From Apium graveolens (taxonomy: Eukaryota > Streptophyta > Magnoliopsida > Apiales > Apiaceae), in the NCBI RefSeq assembly GCF_009905375.1, contig NC_133657.1:48639231-48703230 (forward strand): a stretch of DNA of 64,000 nucleotides, read 5' to 3'. A program made the translations under genes and the position numbers. Below, piece by piece: positions 11,745 to 21,948 of this stretch. The notes beneath the pieces are model-generated. The model was given only the letters and a program-made list of their open reading frames with translations, did no database searches and was not told the origin of the DNA. Position 1 is the first letter of the stretch. Each line of letters begins with the position of its first letter.

Positions 11745-14700
11745 TATAACACCCTCCAAATCCGGGGTATAGATTTGGGGCATTATTAACAACAATTACC
11801 AATTAAACCTGCACAAGCGGAATATAAATATAATAATTACCCCGAACTATCACTACTCAGGATCTTTTAAGGTCTGAGTTGAAAACAAGAACCACATACT
11901 ACACTTTATTACAAACCCAACTAAATAAAATATGTCTCAAGAACTCTCTTTGTTACAAAACTTTATTCTATCTACACTCTCACTACACAACTTTTATTCA
12001 AACTACACAATACTTTTATTCAACCCAACATTTCTACTTATTCTGCTACACCTAATCTGGCAATTCAAAGCTCTCTTCGGGAATAGGAAGGAACACTCTT
12101 GGTATAAGAGGGTCCCGCTGCTTGACTCGCTTCTTGACTATGCGGGTCCTGATGGGTTTCATTCTCTACCTTAACTGTAAAACAATAGGAGTAACAATAA
12201 AAAGGGATGAGCCAAAATTGCTCAACAAGCCTGCAACAATATATATAGTATAAAGAAAGAGAGATAAGTGAACCAATAAGCTGCTGGTTGGATCAACCAT
12301 CTGAATCTGTATAGGATAGTAATTTGCCAATGCTGTCGAGTACCAAATGAACAAGACTGGAAACAAGAACCAACATATGCACTATAACCTGCTGATCAGT
12401 CAGAATATAGTGCGGATCTATACCCAACTACATAGACCCAACCAATATAAGAAGTACTCAGGCAACTATGGCCTATTAAATAATGGTCTGGGTAAAACCC
12501 AGCCCGTATAGTAACCATCCAGTCCAAGGCTTAGCATCCGGGACAATCGGAATGCTATTGATATATCCCAACACCAGGATATACCAGAGTATATGTAACA
12601 AGGGTAAAAAAGGATTGAAATATGAACAGGGAATTCAATAAATTGGGTAAATCAAGAATTGAAATGAAATTGGAACAAGCAATAATAAATGGGTAACAGT
12701 GTATATGAACAATGATTATCAAAGAGAATTGATACGATAGAAAAGAAATATAAATTACTATTCTGAATTTAGAATAGGGGAAAAACTTACCTTGCGCGTA
12801 CTTAACCTGGTTTAACTCACCGTCTTCTGACCCTAGCTTGCTCTGCCTTGCTAACACTGAACCAATCATGGAAAAATAGTCGTTTAGATAACTTACTATA
12901 TACGTGTATCTTGAATTGATATCACGCAACCTTATCAGTCTACCCATGCATTTCTATCTGACTCGCATATATACACATACATTTATACAGCACATATATT
13001 TACATAATCACGTAAAGCATATAGCACATAAAACACATAAAACATTTTTTTAGACTTATAATTTTTTTTTAGAATCAATTCTAGACTCATACCTGCATTA
13101 CTAGTCTTATCTGATTTTATTATAATTTTTCAGGATTTATTCGGCTCAATTATACCCCTATTAGGACCTACGAACTATCAATTATCACCAAACCACTCTG
13201 TTTCGGAAGAAATTATAACTTACAACTATTTTTATTGGATTCGTCTCATTTTTCTTAGTCTAGAGGTCTTCATTTCGCTCAAATCGGACTAACTGTTGAA
13301 TTATTATGAATTAAACAAGATTTAATTAATTAATAATTAATTATAAATAATTAATTATAATTAAACAATCCTTAATTATATTTTTAAATAAATAAATAAT
13401 AATTATTGTATTTTAAAAATAATTAATCCCTAATTATTAGGAATTATTACTATTTATTACAAATTATTATTATTTATTCGATCAGATCGATTATTTACAA
13501 ATAATCAATCGATTTAATTAACCGATACGCTATTTATCGAATAACTACGAATTACTCGAATTATAAACTAACTTAATGATTAATCACTCGTATAACTATG
13601 AGCTACTCGCATAATTATCGAACTATTAGATTATTATTGAAACTCGTACGATTCGCTAAACAGATAATTACCGATAACTAATTATACGATATGAATAATT
13701 ACCGCAATATTATTCGAATAACTAACGCTCGAATAATAATTCTAATTAGTGAATCACTATTCTCATTATTAACTAATTATTAGATTATTAATCACATTAC
13801 TTAATTATTTCTAATCTTTATTCACTAATTAATTACCTAATTATTAATTAATTACCCAATTATTAATTAATTAGATAATTAATAAATAATTAGATAAATA
13901 ATTAAATAATTAAATAAATAAATAAATTCGAATTTATAATTTAATAAAATAATTCAGAAATTATTAATACTATTTTTCAAAATTTAAAACTAATTTTTAA
14001 TTAATTTTTAGAATTATTAAAACTGATTTTTAATTACTAAAATATAAATAAATAATTAATTAAATCAAAAACACAAAAACAGAAACAGATTTTGGGTTTT
14101 TAGGATTGAACCTGGGTCGAAACCGGGTTGCAAACCGGGTCGTCCCCAACCCAAACGGGTCGGGAAGAACAACCGGTCGGCTGCCCAGAACCCGACGCCG
14201 GCGGGCTGATTCCGGCGAACCAAACGCAGCCAAAACGCTCGATTCCAGTTCGTTTCTTCTGCGTTTCTGAAGCACAACACTCCTTCCTTCCTTCTGAACC
14301 AGTCGTCGACGTCGTCCCCGGAAACGAAGAACAACGGCGGCATCACCGTTTTTCCGACGAGCTCGAAACGGACACCAAATCGAGTGAAACCGGTGCCAAA
14401 CGACTCCCTATTCGATGATCTACACGTTTCTAACAACAATAACATCAAACAATAACTAGAAATCAAAACCCGAATTCGAAATTAAAACCCGAAATAACAA
14501 CTTTCAATTCGATCAATCAAACACGAAAAACAATTACATAATTGAAAACTAGAGATCATAAGCTTCAAAACGAGTACTCACACGACTGATTTGGACTCCG
14601 GAATCACGATGAAATTCGACCTTGATTCTCCTGCTCTGTTCTTCACAAACCCTAACCCTAATTCCCTTTTTCTTTTTCTTTTTATTTTTCTGATTTTTCT

Positions 14701-15336
14701 GTATAATTAACTGATTTAATTAATAATAATTCAGGTATTTATATTTATGAAAATAATACCCCTAAGTAAAATTAAGGGTCTAATTACACTCCTAATAAAA
14801 ATATTTGGCCCCAATTTTTATAATTTTTGTGTATTAATATTGAATTTTTTAAATATCCAATAAATACAAAATAAATGCTAAAAATTCCCAAAAATTGTGA
14901 ATATTACAAAAATACAAAGAAAAATGATATATGATAATTTCATGATCATATAAAAATAAAAATGTAATTTTTGTGGGGTTTTTGGTATCCGTAGGGTCCG
15001 AAAAAGTCGTTTTTTTGCGAAAAAGGTCAGTTTGTAAAACGTCTAGGGGTTCAGAATAGCGATATGGTATAAGGCATTTTTAATAAAATAGAGCCAATGA
15101 TTTTGTTTGAAATATGGGCTTTTAAAACATAGTTTTGAGCTGTACAGGTTTTAATATAACATATATAACTGACGATAAAACGCTCAATAAATATCCAAAA
15201 CACGTTGGTATCAAAACAGCCAACACATAACACATAGCAGTTAGGGTTTAACGACTTAACACATTTAATCACATAATAATACACATAATTTATCATTATT
15301 ATAATATAATACAAGCGTAATTCCTCGGTCGTTACA
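11745..15336 (-). repeat. D 5' LTR, complete, 3.6 kb
   Basis: It begins TGTAACGACCGAGG at 15336 and has a reversed TATAAATA box at 14736-14743, so U3 is about 0.6 kb and R-U5 nearly 3 kb. A GC-rich leader block lies at about 14090-14420, followed by an AT-rich stretch (13300-14060). The 20-mer CTATTCTAAATTCAGAATAG at 12777-12758 is also in the LTR of C. Open frames at 14065-14466 on both strands reflect the GC-rich block, not a gene. Confidence 0.9.
14736..14743 (-). promoter_or_regulatory. TATA box of D 5' LTR
   Basis: TATAAATA on the - strand, about 600 bp into the LTR, at the same relative place as in C (29306) and E (58801-58808). Confidence 0.65.
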
Positions 15337-16706
15337 ACAGCCATATCCTGATACTCACCTATATTCTGATCATCAGCATCGAGATGCAGAGAAGGTGTAG
15401 AAGAGAAGTCTGAATTTTGAGCAGCATCAGTAACAGGTGTTGTTGATGGATTAGTTGTTATTGGAGCTTCTAAAAGAATTACTTCAGGCACAACCAAGGT
15501 CTGGATATCAATATCAGCACTTGTGCCTGTATTAACTGGAGATACAGACTTTTGAACAAGAGACACAGATGGTGTGTGTGCCTGTTCAGGAACAGCGTCC
15601 TGAGTTGGAGTTGATGGAGAAGTAGTGACTTTAGCAAATTCCTATTCTTGTGAGATCAGAGATTCCTGATCTCCTTCCTTAGCTACTGCTTCTTTATCAT
15701 CTGAAACTGGCCTTTTTACCCTCTGTTTCTTGTATCTCTTTGTAGATATGGATTCCTTGGGAGTTTCAGGAACAGTCATTATTCTAAGCCTCTTGAGAAG
15801 CTTAGATCCCCCAATTTCAGAATCCTTCTGAGAAGTCACAGTCTCAGCTTCTTGGACAACAGCTTCTGATGTAGAAACCTGTTCCTCACTGTCAGACTCA
15901 TCTCTCAAAGCAATCCTCCTTCTCTTTTGAGGTGTTTGAGGAACAGTCTTTGTCCTCTTAGGTTTGGAAGATGAAGGCTTCACAGTAGGTGCTGAGGATG
16001 AGGGTTGAACTGTCTGTGAAGTGGAGAGATAGGATTTGATATATTGCCTGAGGGTTGGTTGAGTAGTATTAGTGGTATGTTCTGATGGTTGTTGTGGTGT
16101 TTGGGAGGTGGTGTTTGGTTGAACATCAGGATAAACAGATCTATAGGAATCAGGATCAGCATTTACTAAGATCTGTTTTACAGACTGAGGAATCTGTAAA
16201 GGCCTAACCACTGGTTTCTTAGTGTCAGCATTTACCAGGTCATTAAAGTAACATTTTGTAACTTTGAAAGGTGAAGTTAAGGTACTGGTTAGTCGAGGTT
16301 CATCAGTGCAAAAAGTATATATAAGTTGACAAAATCTAGCAAAGTAAACAACATTCCTATCCTCTGTTATCCTATCCCCAATAAAACCTATTATAGCAGT
16401 TGCAAAATCAAAATGAGTTTGGTTTATAATGGCATACCCGATGTGCTTACTCATTATGGGGATGGCATCAAAATTTGAACACTTGTTCCCAAAAGCTTTA
16501 GTAATGCAGTCGAAGAAGAAACTCCATTCCCTTCTGATATGAGCCCGTTTCAACTGCCCAAGCTTTGCCAAACTCTGTTCATACCCCAAACTGGCCATTA
16601 ACTCCTGAAGAGCTGATTCCTCTGGAATTGAAAAAGTAAATCCTTCTGGGAGATGTAGAGCCTTGCGTATTGTACCAGGAGTGACTACATATTGAGAATC
16701 ACCCAC
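15337..16706 (-). pseudogene. B ORF3, N-terminal part (own start lost, one stop)
   Basis: First half of the extra ORF, read up to the D insertion at 15337. About 160 residues form a folded-looking domain (VTPGTIRKALHLPEG, KAFGNKCSNFDAIP, NVVYFARFCQLIYTF). A Ser/Thr/Pro-rich linker carries basic clusters KPKRTKTVPQTPQKRRR (residues 248-264) and KRYKKQRVKRP. The Met at 16706 is not the ancestral start: copy A has about 90 more residues before this point plus an upstream promoter-like region, lost in B through a deletion. One in-frame TAG at 15642 interrupts it. The reading frame is the same on both sides of D. I recognise no family; the basic clusters suggest nucleic-acid binding or nuclear import. 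Confidence 0.75.
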
Positions 16707-17213
16707 TTGTAGTTTTTCAAGGAAAAAACCGTTCCACTTACCCAGTTATTCCATTAATCAAGGTGAATCAATTTTAATTCAAAATTGAAACTGTTCCCAC
16801 TTATTTAATTATTTTTCACTACAACATCAATATTCTGGAAAAAAAAATCGAGTGAAAATGACCATAATAAATCGGACGAGCAAGTACTGATAAAATAAAA
16901 TCAGAACTTAAGTTAAAACAGAATTTATATGGTCATCAGAATATGAATATGTATCAGGATTTATCAATACATTACAAAATATCTCAGAGACAAGATCTTG
17001 AAACAAAAACAAATTTCATTAATATATCAAGAGAATACATTCATGAAATTTAAATTACATCAGAACTTGTACAAGATTTCCCTAAGCTGCTAAACCTAAC
17101 GTCAACAGCCTTAGTCCTAGCTCAAGAAGCAGGGCAAGGCTGATGATGAAGAAAAATAGGAAGAAGAAAATAAATTATTTCTTCTTCCTACTCTCGACAA
17201 ACAGAATAGCGAG

Positions 17214-17444
17214 TCAAATGATTCGCTCTTGCTGGCGGAGAGCTTCCAGCCTTTCCTCCTCCAATCGCTCCAGATGGCGATGGTAGTCCATGTAGAAGAA
17301 CAGGAGGTAGGTGAGTACCTCCTGGGGAATAAAGTCCCATATCTCATCAGGAATGGCAGTGACGTGCCATTCCTGCTGCCAATCGGCACAGCTCAGCTCC
17401 ATGTTGAATGTTTCATAGTTCAAAAATATATTGTAATTGACCAT
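17214..17444 (-). CDS. Small 76-residue ORF with its own promoter-like sequence in B spacer
   Basis: ATG at 17444 sits in AACACCATGG, a very good plant start context. A TATATAAA box lies 77 bp upstream (17528-17521), leaving room for a 5' leader of about 45 nt. The predicted protein begins MVNYNIFLNYETFNMELSC, has a Trp-rich middle (ADWQQEWHVT, DEIWDFIPQE), and ends in a charged helix (HLERLEEERLEALRQQERI). After the stop come T-rich sequence and AATGAA/ATATTAATG motifs that could serve for polyadenylation. It lies in sense orientation between pol and ORF3. Copy A lost this part by deletion, so no second copy is available here for comparison. I do not recognise the product. A random ORF is possible, but the TATA-to-start arrangement argues against it. 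Confidence 0.5.
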   Translation of the reverse strand: MVNYNIFLNYETFNMELSCADWQQEWHVTAIPDEIWDFIPQEVLTYLLFFYMDYHRHLERLEEERLEALRQQERII

Positions 17445-17520
17445 GGTGTTTTTGATAGAAAAAGTATGAAGGTGAGTTTATGATAAAAGAGTTGATGGGA
17501 AGGCTGATGTGAAGTGATTG

Positions 17521-17528
17521 TTTATATA
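17521..17528 (-). promoter_or_regulatory. TATA box upstream of the small ORF
   Basis: TATATAAA on the - strand, 77 bp before the ATG at 17444. Spacing fits a plant core promoter. Function inferred from position only. Confidence 0.5.
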
Positions 17529-18882
17529 GGCAAGAGAATGCCAGGAGACGCAAAGAAATTTAATGCTGACAGGTGGAATTAATTCTACCTCGTCTCCCCA
17601 GACTTGGAAAAAGAAAAACAATCATTGGAAAGAGAAAACATGGTTTAATGCGCATAAGAAGCAAGTAAAAGTTGACTGTTCATGTACGAGTACCACTATC
17701 CCTGACTATAGTGACTATTAATCTTCCACTTCAACAGTATTCTGGTTTAAACTGAGACTGTTGTCAAATTTTATCCAAAAATAAGTCAAGTAAAGAATCA
17801 GACTGTAATATCAGAACTTAGAGTTATATCAGAACTTAACAATCATCAGATCATAATTTCTTAACTCGAAAAAGGAATGCCTATTTTAGTAAGTCCTCAC
17901 ACAAATTCTGATTTATATTCTTCAGAACTTAATCATCAGAACATGCAATCAGAACTTGTCCTCAGAATTTGTGCAATGTGATACAATGACTGTTCATCTA
18001 AAACAACATAGATCCCCACAGTGATTTTCATCATTCATATGGAGTGGTTAGTGTGTGCATTAAGCTAAATATCAGACAAAGAGAAAAGTCTGATTCACTT
18101 CAGTACATCTTAAAAATAAGGCATAACTAAAACTTTACTAAAAACCTATCAATATTCTGAAACCTACTATTGAATGAATTCATGCTTGAGTTCACCTCAA
18201 CTATTTTGTGCTAATTTTGTGCATCTTTTTAAATTCTATTTTACAGTGGCTTCTCAGTGTAAGTGAGTCACGACTGCTTATCAGAATTTATGCTATTATC
18301 AGAGTATTTCTCCAGTAATCATAGAGTGTGAAAAGTCACCAAGAAAATATTTTATTTGCTTTTCTGATGCATATTACTTAATACCAGCAATGCACTTGGG
18401 TCTTCCCTTCCACATTTTTACTCAAGATCTCAAAGGAGTACCTGATTTTTAATCATTGTTTCTCTTTCTTTTTCTTTTGATAAGTGAGGTTTATCAGCAC
18501 TTAGTACATTCAACAGATTTACTAGCATCAGAACTTAACAGATGAGTAGCATTATTCTAGTTTGTGACTTAGTAATAAGATAGACAAAGTAAACTCAACT
18601 AAGCTCAATTATCAGAATTTGCTTCTTTCAATAGATTTCCACAGAAATAATTACTTCTTACATGGGATCCCTTGTTTATTGAAGACTACTAGGTCAGCAT
18701 CTAGCACAGTTATCCTCATAGGATTGAATAGTTACCTAAACAGACATATCACTATCAGAGTTTAGAAACATTGATCAGACAACAGTCAGTACTTAAAACA
18801 TATTTTTCAAGTAAGCACAGAATACATAAAGAGATTAAATTCTGTAAATACTGATCATAAAGTCTGATACATCAGAACAAAA

Positions 18883-21800
18883 CTAAGCAGATTTAGAGAA
18901 AGAACCTGAAACCATTCCAAGTTCATTTACCGATCTTGTAAAAGTAGCTTCACATAATGGTTTTGTGAAGATATCTGCTAGTTGTTGATCTGTTGGAACA
19001 AAGCGCAATTCTACTGTACCTTCATCCATATGTTCCCTGATGAAGTGGTACCTGATGCTGATGTGCTTTGTCATAGAGTGCTGAACTGGATTACATGTCA
19101 TAGCAATAACACTTTGATCATCACAGTAAATAGGGATTTTGAAATATGTTAACCCATAATCCAGTAACTGATTCTTCATTGAAAGAATCTGTGCACAACA
19201 GCTTCCTGCAGCAATATATTCTGCTTCTGTAGTTGATGTGGAAATTGACTTTTGTTTCTTGCTAAACCAAGAAACCAATCTGCCTCCAAGAAATTGGCAG
19301 CTTTCACTTGTGCTTTTCCTGTCAATTTTGGAACCTGCAAAATCTGCATCTAAGTAACCTATTAGTTTAAAATCTGATTCTCTGGGATACCACAATCCCA
19401 GATCAGCTGTTCCCTTAAGATACTTGAAAATTCTTTTCACAGCTGTTAAGTGAGGTTCTCTTGGATCTGCTTGAAATCTTGCACAAAGACAGGTAGCATA
19501 CATGATATCAGGTCTACTAGCAGTTAGATAGAGTAGAGAGCCAATCATACCTCTGTAATCAGTAATATCTACTGATTTCCCAGTATCCTTCTCCAGTTTT
19601 GTTGCAGTGGCCATGGGAGTGGATGCACTTGAACAATCTTGCATTCCAAATATCTTCAGCAAGTTTCTGGTGTACTTAGTTTGACAAATAAAAGTGTCTT
19701 CTTCATTCTGCTTGACTTGAAGGCCCAGAAAATAGCTAAGTTCCCCCATCATACTCATATGATACCTTGACTGTATCAGTTTAGCAAACTTTTTGCAAAG
19801 TCTGTCATTTGTAGACCCGAAAATGATATCATCAACATAAATCTGGACCAGAAGTAAGTCCTTTCCATGGTTGAGGTAGAACAGTATTTTGTCTATAGTT
19901 CCTCTGTTAAATCCACTTTCCAGAAGAAACTGAGCTAAAGTCTCATACCATGCTCTGGGAGCTTGCTTAAGTCCATAAAGTGCTTTATCAAGCCTGTAGA
20001 CATAATCTGGATGTTTGGAATCTACAAAGCCTGGAGGTTGTTCAACATATACTTCCTCCTCTAATTCTCCATTGAGAAAAGCACTTTTCACATCCATTTG
20101 AAAGACAATAAACTTTTTGTGAGCAGCATAAGTCAAAAATATCCTTATGGCTTCTAACCTAGCAACTGGTGCAAATGTTTCATCATAATCAATTCCCTCC
20201 TGTTGAGAATATCCTTTTACAACCAGCCTTGCCTTATTCCTTGTAATTATGCCATCACTGTCAGTTTTGTTTCTGAATACCCACTTTGTACCAACAACAG
20301 ATCTATTCTTTGGTCTTGGCACTAGGGTCCAGACTTTGTTTCTTTCAAATTCATTTAACTCTTCCTGCATTGCCTGCACCCAATCAGCATCTTGAAGAGC
20401 TTCTTCCACTTTTTTTGGCTCAGTCTGAGAGAGAAAAGAATTGTAAAGACATTCGTTTGAAGTACCTATTCTAGTTCTGACACCTGCATCAGGATTTCCA
20501 ATTATCAAATCAGGTGTATGTGATTTAGTCCACTTCCTTGCAGATGGAAGGTTTTCTCTAGAACTGGATGCTCCCCCATGATCCATGATGTCTTCATTTT
20601 CATTTTCTGATGCTCCCCCTGAAACTATGCTCTCTGAGTTGGATTCTTCAGAATTTTGATTTTCAGAACTATCAGAACTTGGCTTATCAGAACTTGACGA
20701 ATCAGAACTTGAAGAGCCAGATGTATGTTCTGATGCTTCTTGAGATGTGGTAAGATCTTGAGTATGCTCCCCCTGCATAGGTGCATCTTCCTTTGGCGTA
20801 CTCACCACAGTTTCAATAACATCAGAGTTTAATCCATCAGAGTTTACAGTATCAGGACTTAGACAGTCAGGATTTTCAGGATCAGAATTTGAGTCTTCAT
20901 TTTCAAATCTCAGCTGATCATGATCAATAAAATCTTCAAGACCAGTAATCTTCTTGTCATCAAAAGAGACATTGATAGATTCCATGACCACTCTTGTTCT
21001 CAAATTATAGACTCTGAAGGCTTTTGTGGAAAGTGGATATCCAACAAAGATTCCTTCATCAGCTTTTAGATCAAATTTGGATAGTTGTTCCGGATGAGTC
21101 TGGAGAACAAAACACTTGCATCCAAATACATGAAAGTACTTCAGATTTGCCTTCTTTTTCTTCACCATCTCATATGGTGTTTTTCCTTGCTTGTTAATGA
21201 GTGTTGCATTTTGAGTAAAAAAAGCAGTCTGCACAGCTTCAGACCAGAAATAGGTTGGAAGCTTTGCTTCTTTAAGCATTGTACGTTCAGCTTCAATGAG
21301 AGTTCTATTCTTCCTTTCAACAACTCCATTTTGCTGTGGAGTTCCAGGAGCAGAAAATTCCTGCTTAATTCCATGGTTTTTGCAGAACTCTTCCATTATC
21401 AAATTCTTGAACTCAGTGCCATTATCACTTCTTATGGTTTTCACAGAATCTTTGACCAATTTATCCAGATGTTTGACATGATCAATCAAGATAGATGCAG
21501 TTTCACTTTTTGTGTGCAAGAAATACACCCATGTGTATCTGGTGAACTCATCCACTATGACCAACGCATATTTCTTCTTTGCAATAAACATAACATTCAC
21601 TGGACCAAATAGATCAACATGTAGTAGATGATAAGGCTCAAGAATTGATGATTCAGTCTTGCTCTTAAATAAAGATTTTCTTTGTTTGGCCTTCTGACAA
21701 GAATCACAAAGGCCATCAGGAGCAAATACTGACTTTGGCAATCCTCTCACAAGATCTTTCTTGACTAGTTCATTTATATTGTTGAAATTTAAATGAGAGA

Positions 21801-21948
21801 GTTTCTTGTGCCAATTCCAGCTTTCTTCAATTGATGCTCTTCTCATCAGACATATTGCAGAACCATCAGTACTTGTTGAAAGCTTAGCTTCATAAATGTT
21901 ACCACGCCTGTATCCTTTCAGAACAACTTTTCCTTTGGATTTACTCAC
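18883..21948 (-). CDS. B pol: integrase, reverse transcriptase, RNase H (intact frame)
   Basis: 1021 codons, no interruption, the best preserved polymerase in the window. Numbering from the Met at 21948: integrase zinc region H47, H52, C81, C84; catalytic D112 (HVDLFGP), D175 (RSDNGTEF) and E211 (VVERKNR), exactly DD35E. A Ser/Asp/Glu-rich linker covers about 350-460. The RT starts near 510, with [19 protein letters not shown] and the active site YVDD at 704-707. RNase H follows ([36 protein letters not shown]) and ends at ADIFTKPL. This Met is internal: the frame continues upstream into the broken gag-protease (24585-21952), with the last upstream stop, a TAA, near 21982. These enzymes reverse-transcribe the RNA and insert the cDNA. 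Confidence 0.93.
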   Translation of the reverse strand: MSKSKGKVVLKGYRRGNIYEAKLSTSTDGSAICLMRRASIEESWNWHKKLSHLNFNNINELVKKDLVRGLPKSVFAPDGLCDSCQKAKQRKSLFKSKTESSILEPYHLLHVDLFGPVNVMFIAKKKYALVIVDEFTRYTWVYFLHTKSETASILIDHVKHLDKLVKDSVKTIRSDNGTEFKNLIMEEFCKNHGIKQEFSAPGTPQQNGVVERKNRTLIEAERTMLKEAKLPTYFWSEAVQTAFFTQNATLINKQGKTPYEMVKKKKANLKYFHVFGCKCFVLQTHPEQLSKFDLKADEGIFVGYPLSTKAFRVYNLRTRVVMESINVSFDDKKITGLEDFIDHDQLRFENEDSNSDPENPDCLSPDTVNSDGLNSDVIETVVSTPKEDAPMQGEHTQDLTTSQEASEHTSGSSSSDSSSSDKPSSDSSENQNSEESNSESIVSGGASENENEDIMDHGGASSSRENLPSARKWTKSHTPDLIIGNPDAGVRTRIGTSNECLYNSFLSQTEPKKVEEALQDADWVQAMQEELNEFERNKVWTLVPRPKNRSVVGTKWVFRNKTDSDGIITRNKARLVVKGYSQQEGIDYDETFAPVARLEAIRIFLTYAAHKKFIVFQMDVKSAFLNGELEEEVYVEQPPGFVDSKHPDYVYRLDKALYGLKQAPRAWYETLAQFLLESGFNRGTIDKILFYLNHGKDLLLVQIYVDDIIFGSTNDRLCKKFAKLIQSRYHMSMMGELSYFLGLQVKQNEEDTFICQTKYTRNLLKIFGMQDCSSASTPMATATKLEKDTGKSVDITDYRGMIGSLLYLTASRPDIMYATCLCARFQADPREPHLTAVKRIFKYLKGTADLGLWYPRESDFKLIGYLDADFAGSKIDRKSTSESCQFLGGRLVSWFSKKQKSISTSTTEAEYIAAGSCCAQILSMKNQLLDYGLTYFKIPIYCDDQSVIAMTCNPVQHSMTKHISIRYHFIREHMDEGTVELRFVPTDQQLADIFTKPLCEATFTRSVNELGMVSGSFSKSA

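Larger units (their letters stand above)
9522..15336 (-). mobile_element. D: internally deleted long-LTR Ty3/gypsy element inside B ORF3
   Basis: The 5815-bp insertion is flanked by ACAGC at 9517-9521 and 15337-15341; removing it rejoins B ORF3 in frame. On the - strand the ends are TGTAACGACC...GGGTGTTATA. The complete 5' LTR is 11745-15336 (3592 bp). The PBS is at 11742-11731, and the gag start spans 11565 to about 11370. A deletion junction follows near 11366, then a 5'-truncated 3' LTR (9522 to about 11366). Nearly all of gag, all of pol, the PPT and about 1.75 kb of the 3' LTR are gone. It could not transpose without proteins supplied in trans. The two LTR copies differ by roughly 2 percent by eye. 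Confidence 0.93.
16707..18882 (-). other. B spacer between pol and ORF3
   Basis: 2.2 kb with one supported small ORF (17214-17444). The rest is AT-rich and carries many copies of TCAGAACTTA/G-like words (for example near 16903, 17061, 17814, 17831, 17927, 17950 and 18529). No other protein-like frame or RNA gene is seen. The part from 16707 to about 16990 aligns with A 25827-26095, which fixes its place in the family. Confidence 0.7.

Noticed and set aside
14065..14466. 133-codon (-) and 96-codon (+) frames in the D LTR
   Set aside because: Same GC-rich leader block as in C, open on both strands, no family features.
15051..15566. 171-codon frame as an independent gene
   Set aside because: Chimera: the first about 75 codons are B ORF3, the rest is the D LTR after the insertion point at 15336.
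7389..16706. Calling ORF3 an envelope gene
   Set aside because: Position fits Sirevirus env-like ORFs, but no signal peptide, membrane span or cleavage site is visible; left as unknown.
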